This document shows positions 1 through 6,841 of a DNA stretch of 13,547 bases, piece after piece (positions within the stretch are counted from its first letter, which is position 1; every line of letters begins with the position of its first letter). A model generated the notes under the pieces. That model ran no database searches, was not told the origin of the DNA, and saw nothing but the letters and a program-made list of their open reading frames with translations. Position numbers and translations under genes: made by a program. The DNA lies in the NCBI GenBank assembly GCA_002440945.1, contig DJWG01000024.1, positions 1-13,547 on the forward strand, given 5' to 3'. Source of the stretch: Rhodobacteraceae bacterium UBA6236. GTDB taxonomy: Bacteria > Pseudomonadota > Alphaproteobacteria > Rhodobacterales > Rhodobacteraceae.

Positions 1-22
1 ATGGGATTTGTGCAACAGAGCC
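1..22. mobile_element. End of an insertion sequence (terminal inverted repeat), rest outside window
   Basis: Positions 3-22 read gggatttgtgcaacagagcc. This is the reverse complement, with one mismatch in 20, of the sequence at 13523-13542 near the other edge. The ...CTGTTGCA... motif reading inward resembles the termini of several IS families (IS5- and IS6-like ends), but I cannot assign a family. The boundary at about 22/23 is placed where the reading frame of the neighbouring secretion ATPase resumes. The transposase lies outside the window. Confidence 0.72.
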
Positions 23-143
23 GCTTCTGGTGCTTGAGGAAGGCACATCCCGCGCCTTTGGCCCCCGCGACGAGGTACTGCGCAAGATGGTGAAGAACCA
101 CACCGAAATCCTGCGCGCCAACGCGACGGGCAGCGTGTCATGA
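23..143 (+). pseudogene. C-terminal fragment of type I secretion ABC transporter ATPase (PrtD/HlyB-like), interrupted by IS
   Basis: The frame ending in TGA at 141-143 encodes LLVLEEGTSRAFGPRDEVLR and continues KMVKNHTEILRANATGSVS. The 'LLVLEEG...A.GPRDEVL' pattern is the usual end of the nucleotide-binding domain of type I secretion permease/ATPases (PrtD/HlyB/LapB type), just after the H-loop region. Only about 39 codons remain. The Walker motifs, signature and membrane domain are absent, because the reading frame is cut by the IS end at about position 22. The stop overlaps the ATG of the downstream membrane fusion protein by four bases (ATGA), the normal arrangement for translationally coupled secretion genes. 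The gene cannot make a working ATPase from this locus unless the other half lies elsewhere and the IS is excised. Confidence 0.8.
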
Positions 144-1456
144 GCTGCGCCCCCATTCCCCCGCGCGAGGGTTGGTCGGCGCGCGTCCTGCTGACCTTGG
201 GCTTCGTGGCGAGCGCCCTGCTGATCGTCGGTTTCGGCGGCTGGTCGGTGATGACCACGATTGGGGGGGCGGTTGTCGCCTCAGGCCAGATCCAGGTGGA
301 CCAGAACCGTCAGGTCGTGCAGCACCCCGATGGCGGCGTTGTCGAAGAGATCGGCATCGTTGAAGGCGCCGATGTGAAGGCGGGCGATCTGTTGATCCGT
401 CTGGATGGAAGCCTGCTCAGATCCGAACTCGCCATCGTCGAGGGGCAGTTGTTCGAGGTGCAGGCCCGCCGGGCGCGGCTTGAGGCCGAACGGGACGACG
501 ATGCGGAACCGGTGGTTCCCGCCCCGCTGCTTGAGATCGCCGTGCAACGCCCCGAGGTTCGGGAACTGGTCGAGGGCCAGATCAAACTGTTTGCCGCCCG
601 GCGCGACACCTTGGCCCATCAGACCGAACAGCTGAAGAAACGCGGGTCGCAGATCCGGGCACAGATCGAAGGGATCGACGCCCAGATCACGGCAATCGCC
701 AGACAGGTTGAGCTGATCCAGAAGGAACTGACCGACCAGCGCAGCCTGCTGGAGCGGGGCCTTGCGCAATCCAGCCGCGTCCTTGCGCTGGAACGCGAGG
801 AGGCGCGGCTGATGGGCCAGTCCGGGGAACTCATCGCCACCCGCGCCCAGAATGAGGGACGTACTACCGAACTGGAGCTGGAAATCACCAGTCTTGCCGC
901 CGAACGCCGCGAAGAGGCGAACACGCAATTGCGCGACATCGGATCGTCGGAGCTGGAACTGGCGGAACGCCGCCGCGCCCTTTACGAACGCATCGAACGC
1001 CTGCAGATCCGCGCACCCGTGTCGGGCCGCGTGCTGGGGCTGCAGGTCACCACCCCGCGCGCGGTGCTGCGTCCGGCCGATCCGCTGCTTTACCTTATCC
1101 CCCAGGACCGACCCCTGGTGATCGCCGCGCAAATCCTGCCCATCCATATCGACGAGGTCCATGTCGGGCAGGATGTCCGTCTGGTGTTCTCTGCCTTCCA
1201 GAGCCGAAACATGCCCGACCTGCATGGAAGAGTGTCGGTGCTTTCCGCCGATGCGTTCACCGATCCGAACACGGGTCACACCCACTATCGCGCCGAGATT
1301 ATCCTGGAACCCGGCGAGGCCGCCAAGATGAATGGCCAGACGCTGCTGCCCGGGATGCCGGTCGAAGCCTTCATCCAAACCGCCGACCGCACGCCGCTTG
1401 CCTATCTCCTGCAGCCGTTCATCGATTATTTCAACAAGGCCTTCCGCGAAACCTGA
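140..1456 (+). CDS. Type I secretion membrane fusion protein, HlyD/PrtE family
   Basis: This is a periplasmic adaptor subunit that links an inner-membrane ABC exporter to a TolC-type outer-membrane channel for one-step secretion of RTX-type proteins. It has 438 residues, a normal family length. A single N-terminal membrane segment spans about residues 15-38. A biotinyl-lipoyl-like half follows at about 58-90 (QHPDGGVVEEIGIVEGADVK). A long Glu/Arg/Leu-rich alpha-helical hairpin covers about 95-285. The second lipoyl half starts at about 290 (IRAPVSGRVLGL), and a beta-barrel region ends in RTPLAYLLQPFIDYFNKAFR, typical of PrtE/AprE/HlyD C-termini. The ATG overlaps the stop of the upstream ATPase remnant by four bases, so it was probably translated by coupling; no strong Shine-Dalgarno is visible. 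Because the upstream gene is broken by an IS, expression may now be lost or driven from the IS. No secreted substrate or TolC gene is in the window. Confidence 0.9.
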   Translation: MSCAPIPPREGWSARVLLTLGFVASALLIVGFGGWSVMTTIGGAVVASGQIQVDQNRQVVQHPDGGVVEEIGIVEGADVKAGDLLIRLDGSLLRSELAIVEGQLFEVQARRARLEAERDDDAEPVVPAPLLEIAVQRPEVRELVEGQIKLFAARRDTLAHQTEQLKKRGSQIRAQIEGIDAQITAIARQVELIQKELTDQRSLLERGLAQSSRVLALEREEARLMGQSGELIATRAQNEGRTTELELEITSLAAERREEANTQLRDIGSSELELAERRRALYERIERLQIRAPVSGRVLGLQVTTPRAVLRPADPLLYLIPQDRPLVIAAQILPIHIDEVHVGQDVRLVFSAFQSRNMPDLHGRVSVLSADAFTDPNTGHTHYRAEIILEPGEAAKMNGQTLLPGMPVEAFIQTADRTPLAYLLQPFIDYFNKAFRET

Positions 1457-1530
1457 GGCGACAGAGTGCCTGCAAGGCATCTGATCCTGGCAGGCGTTCC
1501 AAAAGACTTAAGCGCACTGCGGGGTCTCGT

Positions 1531-1564
1531 AAAAAAAAGGCCGCCGGAACCGGCGGCCTTTTTT
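1531..1564. terminator. Bidirectional Rho-independent terminator
   Basis: A perfect 9-bp inverted repeat (GGCCGCCGG at 1539-1547, CCGGCGGCC at 1550-1558) is flanked by eight A on the left and six T on the right. It therefore forms a GC-rich hairpin with a U tract in both directions. It lies between two convergent genes: the rightward secretion adaptor (stop at 1456) and the leftward RND pump (stop at 1571-1569). Confidence 0.93.
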
Positions 1565-1568
1565 ATGG

Positions 1569-4500
1569 TCAGGCGGACGCCATTCCTTCCTGTTTTCGCC
1601 TTGATGAGAACAGCCGCGAGATCAGCACGAAGAACACCGGCACGAAGACCAGCGCCAGAGCGGTGCCGGTGAAGGTGCCGAAGAAGGTGGCAAAGCCGAT
1701 GGCCTGCCGCGCGCCCGCGCCGGCGCCCGAAGAGATCACCAGCGGCAGCACCCCAAGGCCGAAGGCCAGCGAGGTCATCAGGATCGGCCGGAACCGCATC
1801 CGCGCGGCCTCGGACACCGCCTGGGTCGCGGTTTCGCCCAAGGTGGTCATCCGCTCGCGCGCGAATTCGACGATCATGATGCCGTTCTTGCCCGTCAGGC
1901 CCACCACCGTCAGCAGGCCCACCTGGAAGTAGACGCCATTCGACTGTCCACCGATCCAGGCGCCGATCAATGCGCCCAGCACGCCGACGGGCATGGCAAG
2001 CAGCACGGCAACGGGGATCGTCCAGCTTTCGTAAAGGGCGGCGAGGCACAGGAACACGGTGGCCAAAGCCAGCGCGTAAAGGGCGATGGCGCCGGCGCCT
2101 GCCTCCTTTTCCTCAAGCGACATGCCGGTCCATTGCAGGTTGAACCCCGGCGGCAACTGCCCCGCCAGCGCCTCCATTTCGGCCAGGGCGTCGCCCGATG
2201 AAAGGCCGGGGGCAGGGGAGCCTTCGATCGACATGGCGGGCAGCGCGTTGTAGCGGTTGACCTGCTGGGCGCCGAAAACCCAGGCTTGCGTGGCGAAGGT
2301 CGAGAAATCGACGAACTCCCCCTGCGCGTTCGGCACCCGCCACAGCGCCAGATCCTTCGGCGCGGTCCGCGCCCAGGGCTCGCCCTGGACATAGACGCGC
2401 TTCACGCGGCCTTCGTAGAGGAAGTCGTTGACATAGGCGCTGGACCAGACGGTGGCGAGGAACGACCCGACATCCGCGGCGGTCACGCCCACCGCGCCGG
2501 CCTTGGCCCAGTCGATGTTCAGCTGGAATTGCGAGGAATCGTTGACGCCATTCGGACGCACCGCTGTCAGCTTTTCGCTTTGTGATGCCAACCCCAGCAA
2601 CATGTTCCGCGCCTGGACCAGTTCTTCGTGGCTTTGACCCGCAGCCGCAGTCAACTGGGCCGAGAAGCCGTTGGAGTTGCCAAGCTCCATCACGGCGGGG
2701 GGAACGATGGGGATCACCATCGCCTCGCGGATGCCGCCCATCAGGGGACCAAAGGCCCGGCCCGCGATCGCCGCCGCAGAGGCCTGCGGGTCTTTCCGTT
2801 CGGACCAGTCCTTCAGCTTGACGAACATCATGCCCATGTTCTGACCCTGGCCCGCGAAAGAGAAGCCGCGCACCGCGAAGACGGATTCCACATTCTCGGC
2901 TTCGGCGGTGGTGAAGTAGCCCGCGACCTTCTGCATGACCGCTTCGGTCGCTTCGGCGGTGGAGCCCGGAGGCCCCTGGACGATGGTCAGAAGCGCGCCC
3001 TGATCCTCATCCGGCAGGAACGAGGTCGGCAGGTTCTGATACATCACCACCATGCCCCCGACGAGCAGCCCGTAGACCGCAAGCATCTGCAGGGGGCGCC
3101 GGACGGCCGTTCGGACGATGGCGGCGTAACCGCCCGTCACCCGGTCGAAGTTCCTTTCGAACCAGTCGCCAAAGCCTGTGCCGATGCGGCCAAGGATGCC
3201 CTGCCTGCGGTTGTGGACCCGCGCTTTGAGGAACGTGGCGCACAGGGCAGGGGTGAAGATCAGCGCGACCAGCACCGACAGCATCATCGCCGAAACGATG
3301 GTCACCGCGAACTGCTTGTACATCTCGCCGGTCGAACCGCCAAAGAAGGCCATCGGCACGAAGACCGCCGACACCACCAGCGCGATGCCGACCAGCGCGC
3401 CCGAGATTTCGTCCATCGACTTTCGCGTCGCTTCCAGCGGGCCGACATGTTCGTCATGCATGATGCGTTCGACGTTTTCGACGACGACGATGGCGTCATC
3501 GACCAGAAGCCCGATGGCCAGCACCATGGCCAGCATGGTCAGCGTGTTGATGCTGAACCCCAGCGCCGCCATGATGCCGAAGGTGCCCAGCAGCACGACC
3601 GGAACCGCCAGCGTCGGGATCAGGGTGGCGCGGAAGTTGTGCAGGAACAGCAGCATCACCAGGAAGACCAGGCCGATGGCCTCCACCAGCGTGCTGACCA
3701 CGGCTTCGATCGAGATGAGGACGAAGGGCGTGGTGTCGTAGGGGATCACATAGCTGACCCCGGCGGGCAGGAATTTCGCCAGTTCGTCCACCTTGGCCTT
3801 GACCAGTTCCGCCGTCGCCAGTGCGTTCGCGCCCGAAGCGAGCTGGATCGCAATCCCCGAGGAGGGCTTGCCGTTGAAGTAGCCGGTGATTTCGTAGTTC
3901 TCGGTGCCCAGTTCGGCCCGCGCCACGTCGCGCAAGAGGACAAGGCCGCCATCGGTATCGGCGCGCAGCACGATCCGTTCGAAATCCTCGGGGGTTTTCA
4001 GAAGCGACTGCGCCGTGATCGTCGCGTTCAGCTGCTGGCCATCGGGGGCGGGCATAGCGCCGAAGCTGCCGGCGGAAATCTGGGCATTCTGCGCCCGGAT
4101 CGCGGCGACGACCTGGTTGGGCGACAGGTCGTAATATTTCAGCTTCGTCGGATCGAGCCAGATCCGCATCGCGTATTCCGACCCGAAGACCTGCACCTTG
4201 CCGACGCCTTCAAGCCGCGAGATCGGCTCGACCATGTATGAGTTCAGGTAATCGGCAAGGTCGATGGCCGTGCGGCTGCCGTCGTCCGAGACAAGGCCCA
4301 CCACCATCAGGAAGCCGGTCGCGGACTTTTCCACCGTCACCCCTTGGCGGGCGACGGCTTCGGGAAGGCTTGCCTCGGCCTGCGCGAGCTTGTTCTGGAC
4401 CTGCACCTGCGCGATGTCGGCATCGGTTCCCAGATCGAAGGTCAGGGTGATGCTCGCCCCGCCGGTCGAGGTGGTCGATGAACTGATGTAGCGCAACCCG

Positions 4501-4718
4501 TCAAGGCCCGTCATCTCGCGTTCGATGATCTGGACGACCGTGTCGGCGACGATTTCCGCCGATGCGCCGGGGTAGGCGGTGCTGATGACGACCGAGGGCC
4601 CGGCGATGGTCGGATATTGGGAAATGGGCAGCCGAAGGATCGACAGCGCCCCGAGGCCCATGATGATGATCGCGATGACCCAGGCGAAGATGGGCCTATC
4701 GATGAAGAACCTTGCCAT
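1569..4718 (-). CDS. acrB: RND multidrug efflux pump inner-membrane subunit, HAE1 family (AcrB/MexB-like)
   Basis: This is a proton-driven inner-membrane transporter that takes up drugs and hydrophobic compounds from the membrane and periplasm. It passes them through an AcrA-type adaptor to an outer-membrane channel. At 1049 residues it equals the length of E. coli AcrB. The start MARFFIDRPIFAWVIAIIIM is typical. The proton-relay residues are present: Asp407-Asp408 in GLLVDDAIVVVEN, Lys944 in VGLTGKNGIMIVEF, and Arg975 and Thr982 in RMRFRPILMTS (E. coli D407, D408, K940, R971, T978). Two large periplasmic loops and twelve membrane segments are arranged as in the family. AAGGAG lies 9 bases before the ATG, inside the end of acrA; the intergenic gap is 3 bases, so the two genes form one operon. 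A terminator follows the stop by about 5 bases. The family is certain; the exact substrate range and orthology to AcrB versus MexB, AdeB or TtgB are not decided by sequence alone. Confidence 0.96.
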   Translation of the reverse strand: MARFFIDRPIFAWVIAIIIMGLGALSILRLPISQYPTIAGPSVVISTAYPGASAEIVADTVVQIIEREMTGLDGLRYISSSTTSTGGASITLTFDLGTDADIAQVQVQNKLAQAEASLPEAVARQGVTVEKSATGFLMVVGLVSDDGSRTAIDLADYLNSYMVEPISRLEGVGKVQVFGSEYAMRIWLDPTKLKYYDLSPNQVVAAIRAQNAQISAGSFGAMPAPDGQQLNATITAQSLLKTPEDFERIVLRADTDGGLVLLRDVARAELGTENYEITGYFNGKPSSGIAIQLASGANALATAELVKAKVDELAKFLPAGVSYVIPYDTTPFVLISIEAVVSTLVEAIGLVFLVMLLFLHNFRATLIPTLAVPVVLLGTFGIMAALGFSINTLTMLAMVLAIGLLVDDAIVVVENVERIMHDEHVGPLEATRKSMDEISGALVGIALVVSAVFVPMAFFGGSTGEMYKQFAVTIVSAMMLSVLVALIFTPALCATFLKARVHNRRQGILGRIGTGFGDWFERNFDRVTGGYAAIVRTAVRRPLQMLAVYGLLVGGMVVMYQNLPTSFLPDEDQGALLTIVQGPPGSTAEATEAVMQKVAGYFTTAEAENVESVFAVRGFSFAGQGQNMGMMFVKLKDWSERKDPQASAAAIAGRAFGPLMGGIREAMVIPIVPPAVMELGNSNGFSAQLTAAAGQSHEELVQARNMLLGLASQSEKLTAVRPNGVNDSSQFQLNIDWAKAGAVGVTAADVGSFLATVWSSAYVNDFLYEGRVKRVYVQGEPWARTAPKDLALWRVPNAQGEFVDFSTFATQAWVFGAQQVNRYNALPAMSIEGSPAPGLSSGDALAEMEALAGQLPPGFNLQWTGMSLEEKEAGAGAIALYALALATVFLCLAALYESWTIPVAVLLAMPVGVLGALIGAWIGGQSNGVYFQVGLLTVVGLTGKNGIMIVEFARERMTTLGETATQAVSEAARMRFRPILMTSLAFGLGVLPLVISSGAGAGARQAIGFATFFGTFTGTALALVFVPVFFVLISRLFSSRRKQEGMASA

Positions 4719-4721
4719 GGA

Positions 4722-5888
4722 TCAGTTCTCCTTGACCGAGGGGGCCTGCGCGTCAGCCTGAGGGGCCGGTTCGCTGGGCACGATTTCGACCGGGGCGCCG
4801 GGACCGGCCTTCTGGAAGCCGGTCGTGACGATCTGGTCGCCCGCCGAAAGCCCCTCGGACACGACCCAGTTGTTCCCTGACGAGGTCAGGACCTTCAGGT
4901 TGCGCACCGCGATCTTGCCGCTGTCCACGACCCAGACCTGCGGCGTGCCGTCGACCTGCCGCATGACGGCCGATTGCGGCACCAGGAACACCCCCTTTTC
5001 CTCGGCCTGCGGCAGTTCGACTTCGACGTAAAGGCCGGGAAGCAGCAGATGATCGGGGTTGGGGAAGCCGATCCGAAGCGTGACCATGCCGGTGGTCGGC
5101 TCGACCCTTGGTTCGGCGGCGCGCAATTCGCCCTTGCTGGGATAGATCGTGTTGTTGGGCAGGATCATCGTGGCCTGCGCGGCGGGAAGGGCGGCTTGCC
5201 CGCCTGCACCCTGCCAGTTCAGAAGGTCGTTGGCCGATTGCGTCACGTCGACATAGACGGGATCCAGCGTGCGGATCGTGGTCAGGGCCGAAGGCTGCTG
5301 GGCGGCGACCAGCGACCCCGGCGTCGCCTGCGACAGCCCGATCACCCCAGAAATCGGCGCGCGGATCGTGGTGCGTTCCAGATCGATCTCGGCAGTCTGG
5401 AGCTGCGCCTGCGCCAGTTGCAGCGCCGCATCCGCCGCGTCCCGCGCCGCGATGGCGCTGTCCCGCCGCTGGCCCGACCCGGTGTTGGAGGAAAACAGAT
5501 CCTCGGCCCGGCCCGCTTCGCGCACCGCCAGATCGAAGTTCGCCTTCGCCTGCGCGACTCCGGCGCGGGCTGCGCTTACTTGCGCGGCATAAGTTTCGTC
5601 TTCGATCTTGTAGAGCGGCTGGCCCGCCTCGACCCGGCCGCCTTCCTCGAACAGGCGCTCGCGGATGATGCCCGACACCTGTGGCCGGACCTCCGAGATG
5701 GTCGAGGCCTTGATCCGCCCCGGCAGGCGGGCGGTGATGATGTAATCGGTGGGTTTTGCCACGATGACTGTCACCTGCGGTGTTGGCTGTCCTTGGGGCG
5801 CCTGGGCGTTGGAAACACCCGGCAGGAGCCCGGCCACCAGGGCGCAGACGAGGAAAAAATTGCCGTTCGAAGCTGAAGTACGGGGCAT
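4722..5888 (-). CDS. acrA: RND efflux periplasmic adaptor subunit (AcrA/MexA-like)
   Basis: This is the membrane fusion protein that bridges the RND pump encoded just downstream to an outer-membrane channel. It has 388 residues. An N-terminal hydrophobic segment (about residues 11-24) ends in SNAQA, consistent with a signal peptidase I site near residue 28-30. There is no lipobox cysteine, unlike E. coli AcrA and MexA, which are lipoproteins. The lipoyl half-motif appears at about 65-98 (SEVRPQVSGIIRERLFEEGG), followed by an Ala/Gln-rich helical hairpin (about 100-165). The second half begins RTTIRAPISGVIG, and the beta-barrel and membrane-proximal domains follow. AGAGAG sits 7 bases before the ATG. 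The gene lies 3 bases upstream of the acrB-like gene and 136 bases downstream of the TetR-type regulator, all in one direction. No TolC/OprM gene accompanies it here. Confidence 0.95.
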   Translation of the reverse strand: MPRTSASNGNFFLVCALVAGLLPGVSNAQAPQGQPTPQVTVIVAKPTDYIITARLPGRIKASTISEVRPQVSGIIRERLFEEGGRVEAGQPLYKIEDETYAAQVSAARAGVAQAKANFDLAVREAGRAEDLFSSNTGSGQRRDSAIAARDAADAALQLAQAQLQTAEIDLERTTIRAPISGVIGLSQATPGSLVAAQQPSALTTIRTLDPVYVDVTQSANDLLNWQGAGGQAALPAAQATMILPNNTIYPSKGELRAAEPRVEPTTGMVTLRIGFPNPDHLLLPGLYVEVELPQAEEKGVFLVPQSAVMRQVDGTPQVWVVDSGKIAVRNLKVLTSSGNNWVVSEGLSAGDQIVTTGFQKAGPGAPVEIVPSEPAPQADAQAPSVKEN

Positions 5889-5927
5889 GAGAAAGCTCTC
5901 TGGTTAGCGAAGGGATAAGCCGCGAAA

Positions 5928-5948
5928 GGCGCAGACAGAGGCTGCGCC
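5928..5948. other. Small GC-rich hairpin between regulator and adaptor genes
   Basis: GGCGCAG (5928-5934) and CTGCGCC (5942-5948) form a 7-bp stem with a 7-base loop in the 136-base gap between the acrR-like stop and the acrA-like start. No U tract follows in either direction, so it is not a classical terminator. It could mildly attenuate read-through or stabilise the mRNA end. Confidence 0.35.
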
Positions 5949-6024
5949 GGGAACTGGGTTCGGAATGGTGCGTGCCGCAAGGGCCCGGTTTTCGGCGGTC
6001 AGTGGGTGGATGGGACGGAGCAGA

Positions 6025-6639
6025 TCACAGGCCCGGATCCCTGAGCCGGAGCCAGGCGATCTGGCGGGACAGGAAACTGGTGCCGAAGTCGCACAAGCGG
6101 AAGGCTTGTCCCGAACGCATCCATTCACTGATCACACCGTTGAACGACACCATGAGCATGATGGCCGCTTCTTCGGGTGTCAATTCTGCCCGCAAGATGC
6201 CGTTGTCGCGGGCCTTGGTGGTGATGGTGCACAATGTAGCCCGCAAGTCCGCGTGAATCCTTGCCATCCATTCGGCGCCGTCCTTGCCGATGGAGAGGTC
6301 GGACATGATCCGGAACATGTGGTGCTGCCGCTCGTCCTCCTCGAAAGAGCGCAGAATGCAGGGAACGGCGGCCTCCAGCCCGGCCAGGGGATCGTCGTCC
6401 GTCGCTTCGGTGATGAACTTGATGATGTGTTCCTGGGGAACGAAGGAACGTTCGTGAAGCGCCGCAAGAAGGTCGGTCTTGTCCTTGAAGTGCCAGTAAA
6501 ATGCACCCCGCGTCACGCCGGCGGCGCGTGAGATCTGTTCCAGCGTCGTTGCGGAAAAGCCTTGCGCAAAGAACGCAAGTTCTGCCGCGTCCATTATGGC
6601 CGCGCGCGTCTGTTCCGAATCTTCCTTGCTTCTGCGCAT
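6025..6639 (-). CDS. acrR: TetR/AcrR-family transcriptional repressor of the efflux operon
   Basis: This is a TetR-family DNA-binding regulator predicted to repress its own acrR-acrA-acrB operon and to release it when a pump substrate binds. It has 204 residues from the chosen start. The N-terminal helix-turn-helix is canonical: AAIMDAAELAFFAQGFSATT, then LEQISRAAGVTRGAFYWHF-KDKTDLLAAL. The C-terminal ligand and dimer domain resembles the TtgR/AcrR/SmeT group. I chose the ATG at 6639 because AGGAG (6651-6647) lies 7 bases upstream. An in-frame ATG ten codons earlier (6669) falls inside the operator and has no ribosome site. It is transcribed in the same direction as the pump genes, whereas E. 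coli acrR is divergent from acrAB, so it probably heads the operon. Confidence 0.92.
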   Translation of the reverse strand: MRRSKEDSEQTRAAIMDAAELAFFAQGFSATTLEQISRAAGVTRGAFYWHFKDKTDLLAALHERSFVPQEHIIKFITEATDDDPLAGLEAAVPCILRSFEEDERQHHMFRIMSDLSIGKDGAEWMARIHADLRATLCTITTKARDNGILRAELTPEEAAIMLMVSFNGVISEWMRSGQAFRLCDFGTSFLSRQIAWLRLRDPGL

Positions 6640-6658
6640 CGGGTTACTCCTGCCCACT

Positions 6659-6686
6659 TTAATATACATTCAGGTATGTATGTAAA
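6659..6686 (-). promoter_or_regulatory. Putative sigma-70-type promoter of the acrR-acrA-acrB operon
   Basis: On the minus strand TTTACA (6686-6681) matches the -35 consensus at 5 of 6 positions, and TATTAA (6664-6659) matches the -10 at 4 of 6, with a 16-base spacer. The operator described separately occupies the spacer and both hexamers almost exactly, as expected for a promoter blocked by a TetR repressor. The implied leader before the ATG at 6639 is very short, which is the main reason for doubt. Confidence 0.5.
6661..6684 (-). promoter_or_regulatory. AcrR-type operator (24-bp imperfect palindrome)
   Basis: Read on the minus strand, the left half is TACATACAT (6684-6676), the centre ACCTGA, and the right half ATGTATATT (6669-6661). 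As I remember it, the E. coli AcrR box is TACATACAT-TTGTGA-ATGTATGTA. The left half-site is identical and the right half matches at its first six positions, with the same total length. A clean inner palindrome is ATACAT (6664-6669) / ATGTAT (6676-6681). It lies 21 bases ahead of the acrR-like start and overlaps the putative promoter. It is far from the phytase-like gene (start 6842), so control of that gene is less likely. Confidence 0.8.
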
Positions 6687-6769
6687 GGATTTTGCTTTCT
6701 GCGCGTTGCCTCCGCAGGAAAGGTCCAGCGGCCTATGCGACCCCGCTTGTGCCGTTAATCATTGTAAAA

Positions 6770-6798
6770 CTGTCATCAATTCGACATTCAGGGTTCAT
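6770..6798 (+). promoter_or_regulatory. Pho box array (predicted PhoB binding site)
   Basis: Three 7-mers repeat with an 11-base period: CTGTCAT (6770-6776), TCGACAT (6781-6787) and GGTTCAT (6792-6798). The first is a perfect PhoB half-site, the second matches at 4 of 7 positions, and the third shares the CAT end. The four bases before the first unit are AAAA, so aaaaCTGTCAT equals the second half of the classical E. coli Pho box. PhoB binds as head-to-tail dimers on 11-base repeats, which fits the spacing. The site lies 44-72 bases upstream of the start of a phytase-like secreted protein. Confidence 0.65.
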
Positions 6799-6841
6799 CT
6801 CTCCTCCTGAAGACCCGGGAAGCTTAACAGGAGGTGCATCC

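Noticed and set aside
281..1480. A 399-codon open frame on the - strand opposite the HlyD-type gene
   Set aside because: Antisense shadow with no recognisable domain; the + strand has clear HlyD features.
1457..1530. Small inverted repeats (TGCC...GGCA, GCCTGC...GCAGGC) after the HlyD-type gene
   Set aside because: Short, overlapping alternatives without a U tract; the strong terminator just downstream explains the region.
2628..4241. A 537-codon open frame on the + strand inside the acrB-like gene
   Set aside because: It is antisense to a gene with full family motifs, is rich in Arg, His, Asp and Gln as mirror frames of GC-rich genes are, and has no ribosome site or family pattern.
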